DNA from: Actinomycetes bacterium
GTDB lineage: Bacteria > Actinomycetota > Actinomycetes > Mycobacteriales > Micromonosporaceae
Assembly (NCBI GenBank): GCA_023437285.1
Contig: JAEZGP010000302.1
Span: 1 to 5,238, forward strand
DNA length: 5,238 nucleotides
Direction of reading: 5' to 3'
The notes below the pieces were generated by a model. The model ran no database searches. It worked only from the letters and a program-made list of their open reading frames with translations, and had not been told where the DNA came from. Each line of letters begins with the position of its first letter. Position 1 is the first letter of the stretch. Made by a program: the position numbers and the translations under genes. Below, piece by piece: positions 4,679-5,238 of this stretch.

Positions 4679-5238
4679 ATGGTGGTGGGCGACGCGGCGG
4701 GCACGACCGTCGCTGACGTGGTGGCGACCCTCGCGGGGTGGTATCCGCCGCACTGGGCCGAGGACTGGGACCGGGTGGGCCTCGTTGTCGGCGACCCCGC
4801 GGCGCCCGTGGCCCGCGCGCTGCTGACCGTCGACTGCGTGCCGGAGACCGTCGACGAGGCCATCGAGGTCGACGCCGACATGATCATCGCGCACCACCCG
4901 CTGCTGCTGCGCGGGGTGCACAGCGTGGCAGCCACCACGTACAAGGGGACGATCGTGCACCGGCTCATCCGGTCCGACATCGCCCTGCTGGTCGCGCACA
5001 CCAACGCCGACACCGCCAACCCGGGCGTCTCGGACGCGCTCGCCGCCCGGTTCCGGCTCACCGACCTGCGTCCCCTCGTCGCGGGCGGGCCGGACGTGCC
5101 GGGCGTCGGCACCGGGCGGGTGGGTGAGCTGCCGCAGCCGATGACACTCGCCGAACTCGCCGAGCTTGCCGCCCGGCGGCTGCCGGCCGCCCCGTCGGGC
5201 GTACGCGCCGCCGGCGACCCCGACCGGATGGTGCGTAC
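4679..5238 (+). CDS. Nif3/YbgI-like dinuclear metal-centre protein, C-terminus cut off
   Basis: The first 186 codons of a Nif3-family protein (often labelled GTP cyclohydrolase I type 2-like), a widely conserved, ring-shaped hexameric cytosolic protein with a two-metal site and no settled physiological role. N-terminal family features are clear: a helix, then WAEDWDRVGLVVGDP (26-40), strand ALLTVDCVPETVDEA (47-61), and DMIIAHHPLLLRGVHSV (67-83) with metal ligands His72 and His73. KGTIVHRLIRSDIALLVAHTNAD (89-111) brings His107 and Asp111, the latter matching the metal-binding Asp of YbgI. The final His/Glu ligand pair lies in the missing C-terminus; bacterial members run roughly 250-280 residues or more. 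ATG at 4679 is preferred because it gives a normal N-terminus; a GTG shortly after is possible. It follows the flavoprotein by 11 bp but may be transcribed separately. Its conservation suggests a housekeeping gene rather than part of the regulator module. Confidence 0.92.
   Translation, partial: MVVGDAAGTTVADVVATLAGWYPPHWAEDWDRVGLVVGDPAAPVARALLTVDCVPETVDEAIEVDADMIIAHHPLLLRGVHSVAATTYKGTIVHRLIRSDIALLVAHTNADTANPGVSDALAARFRLTDLRPLVAGGPDVPGVGTGRVGELPQPMTLAELAELAARRLPAAPSGVRAAGDPDRMVR

Noticed and set aside
4738..5127. Alternative plus frame within the Nif3 region
   Set aside because: Arg/Gly-rich shadow; the Nif3 frame has conserved metal ligands.

Overview
The window is GC-rich with strong G/C at third codon positions, Actinomycetota-style GTG/TTG starts and a single in-frame TTA codon. 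Together with an actinobacterial-type prim-pol-like protein, an XRE/TPR regulator with a coupled HFCD flavoprotein, and a Nif3 protein, this points to a filamentous actinomycete. Micromonosporaceae is my best guess, but nothing in the sequence settles the family.

Layout. (i) 1-249, minus strand: the N-terminal part of an exported or membrane-anchored protein that runs off the left edge. (ii) 250-479: a divergent intergenic region of 230 bp holding a hairpin-rich leader for the left gene and a second foldable leader for the gene to the right. (iii) 480-1952, plus: a complete 12-helix MFS transporter of spinster-like type. (iv) 1953-2016: a short convergent gap with a GC hairpin that may act as a bidirectional terminator. 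(v) 2017-2670, minus: a short stand-alone prim-pol-like protein with a TTA codon at position 8. (vi) 2671-2874: a divergent control region dense in inverted and direct repeats. (vii) 2875-4101, plus: an XRE-type regulator with a long helical, TPR-like C-terminus. (viii) 4098-4667, plus: a flavoprotein of the HFCD/CoaC fold, sharing an ATGA stop/start with the regulator. (ix) 4679-5238, plus: a Nif3/YbgI dinuclear-metal protein, cut by the right edge.

How the genes may work together. The regulator and flavoprotein are almost certainly co-transcribed and translationally coupled. The prim-pol-like gene is transcribed away from them across 204 bp containing a 30-bp inverted repeat, a 15-bp palindrome, an AACTT/AAGTT inverted repeat and a pair of AGTTAC repeats two helical turns apart. 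That is what an autoregulated divergent module would look like. Nif3 begins 11 bp after the flavoprotein stop but has no good ribosome site and may use its own leaderless promoter, so it is probably a housekeeping gene. The transporter looks independent, with its own leader in which one heptamer can pair with either of two identical partners, one of them next to the start codon. I found no mobile element, CRISPR array, tRNA or rRNA.
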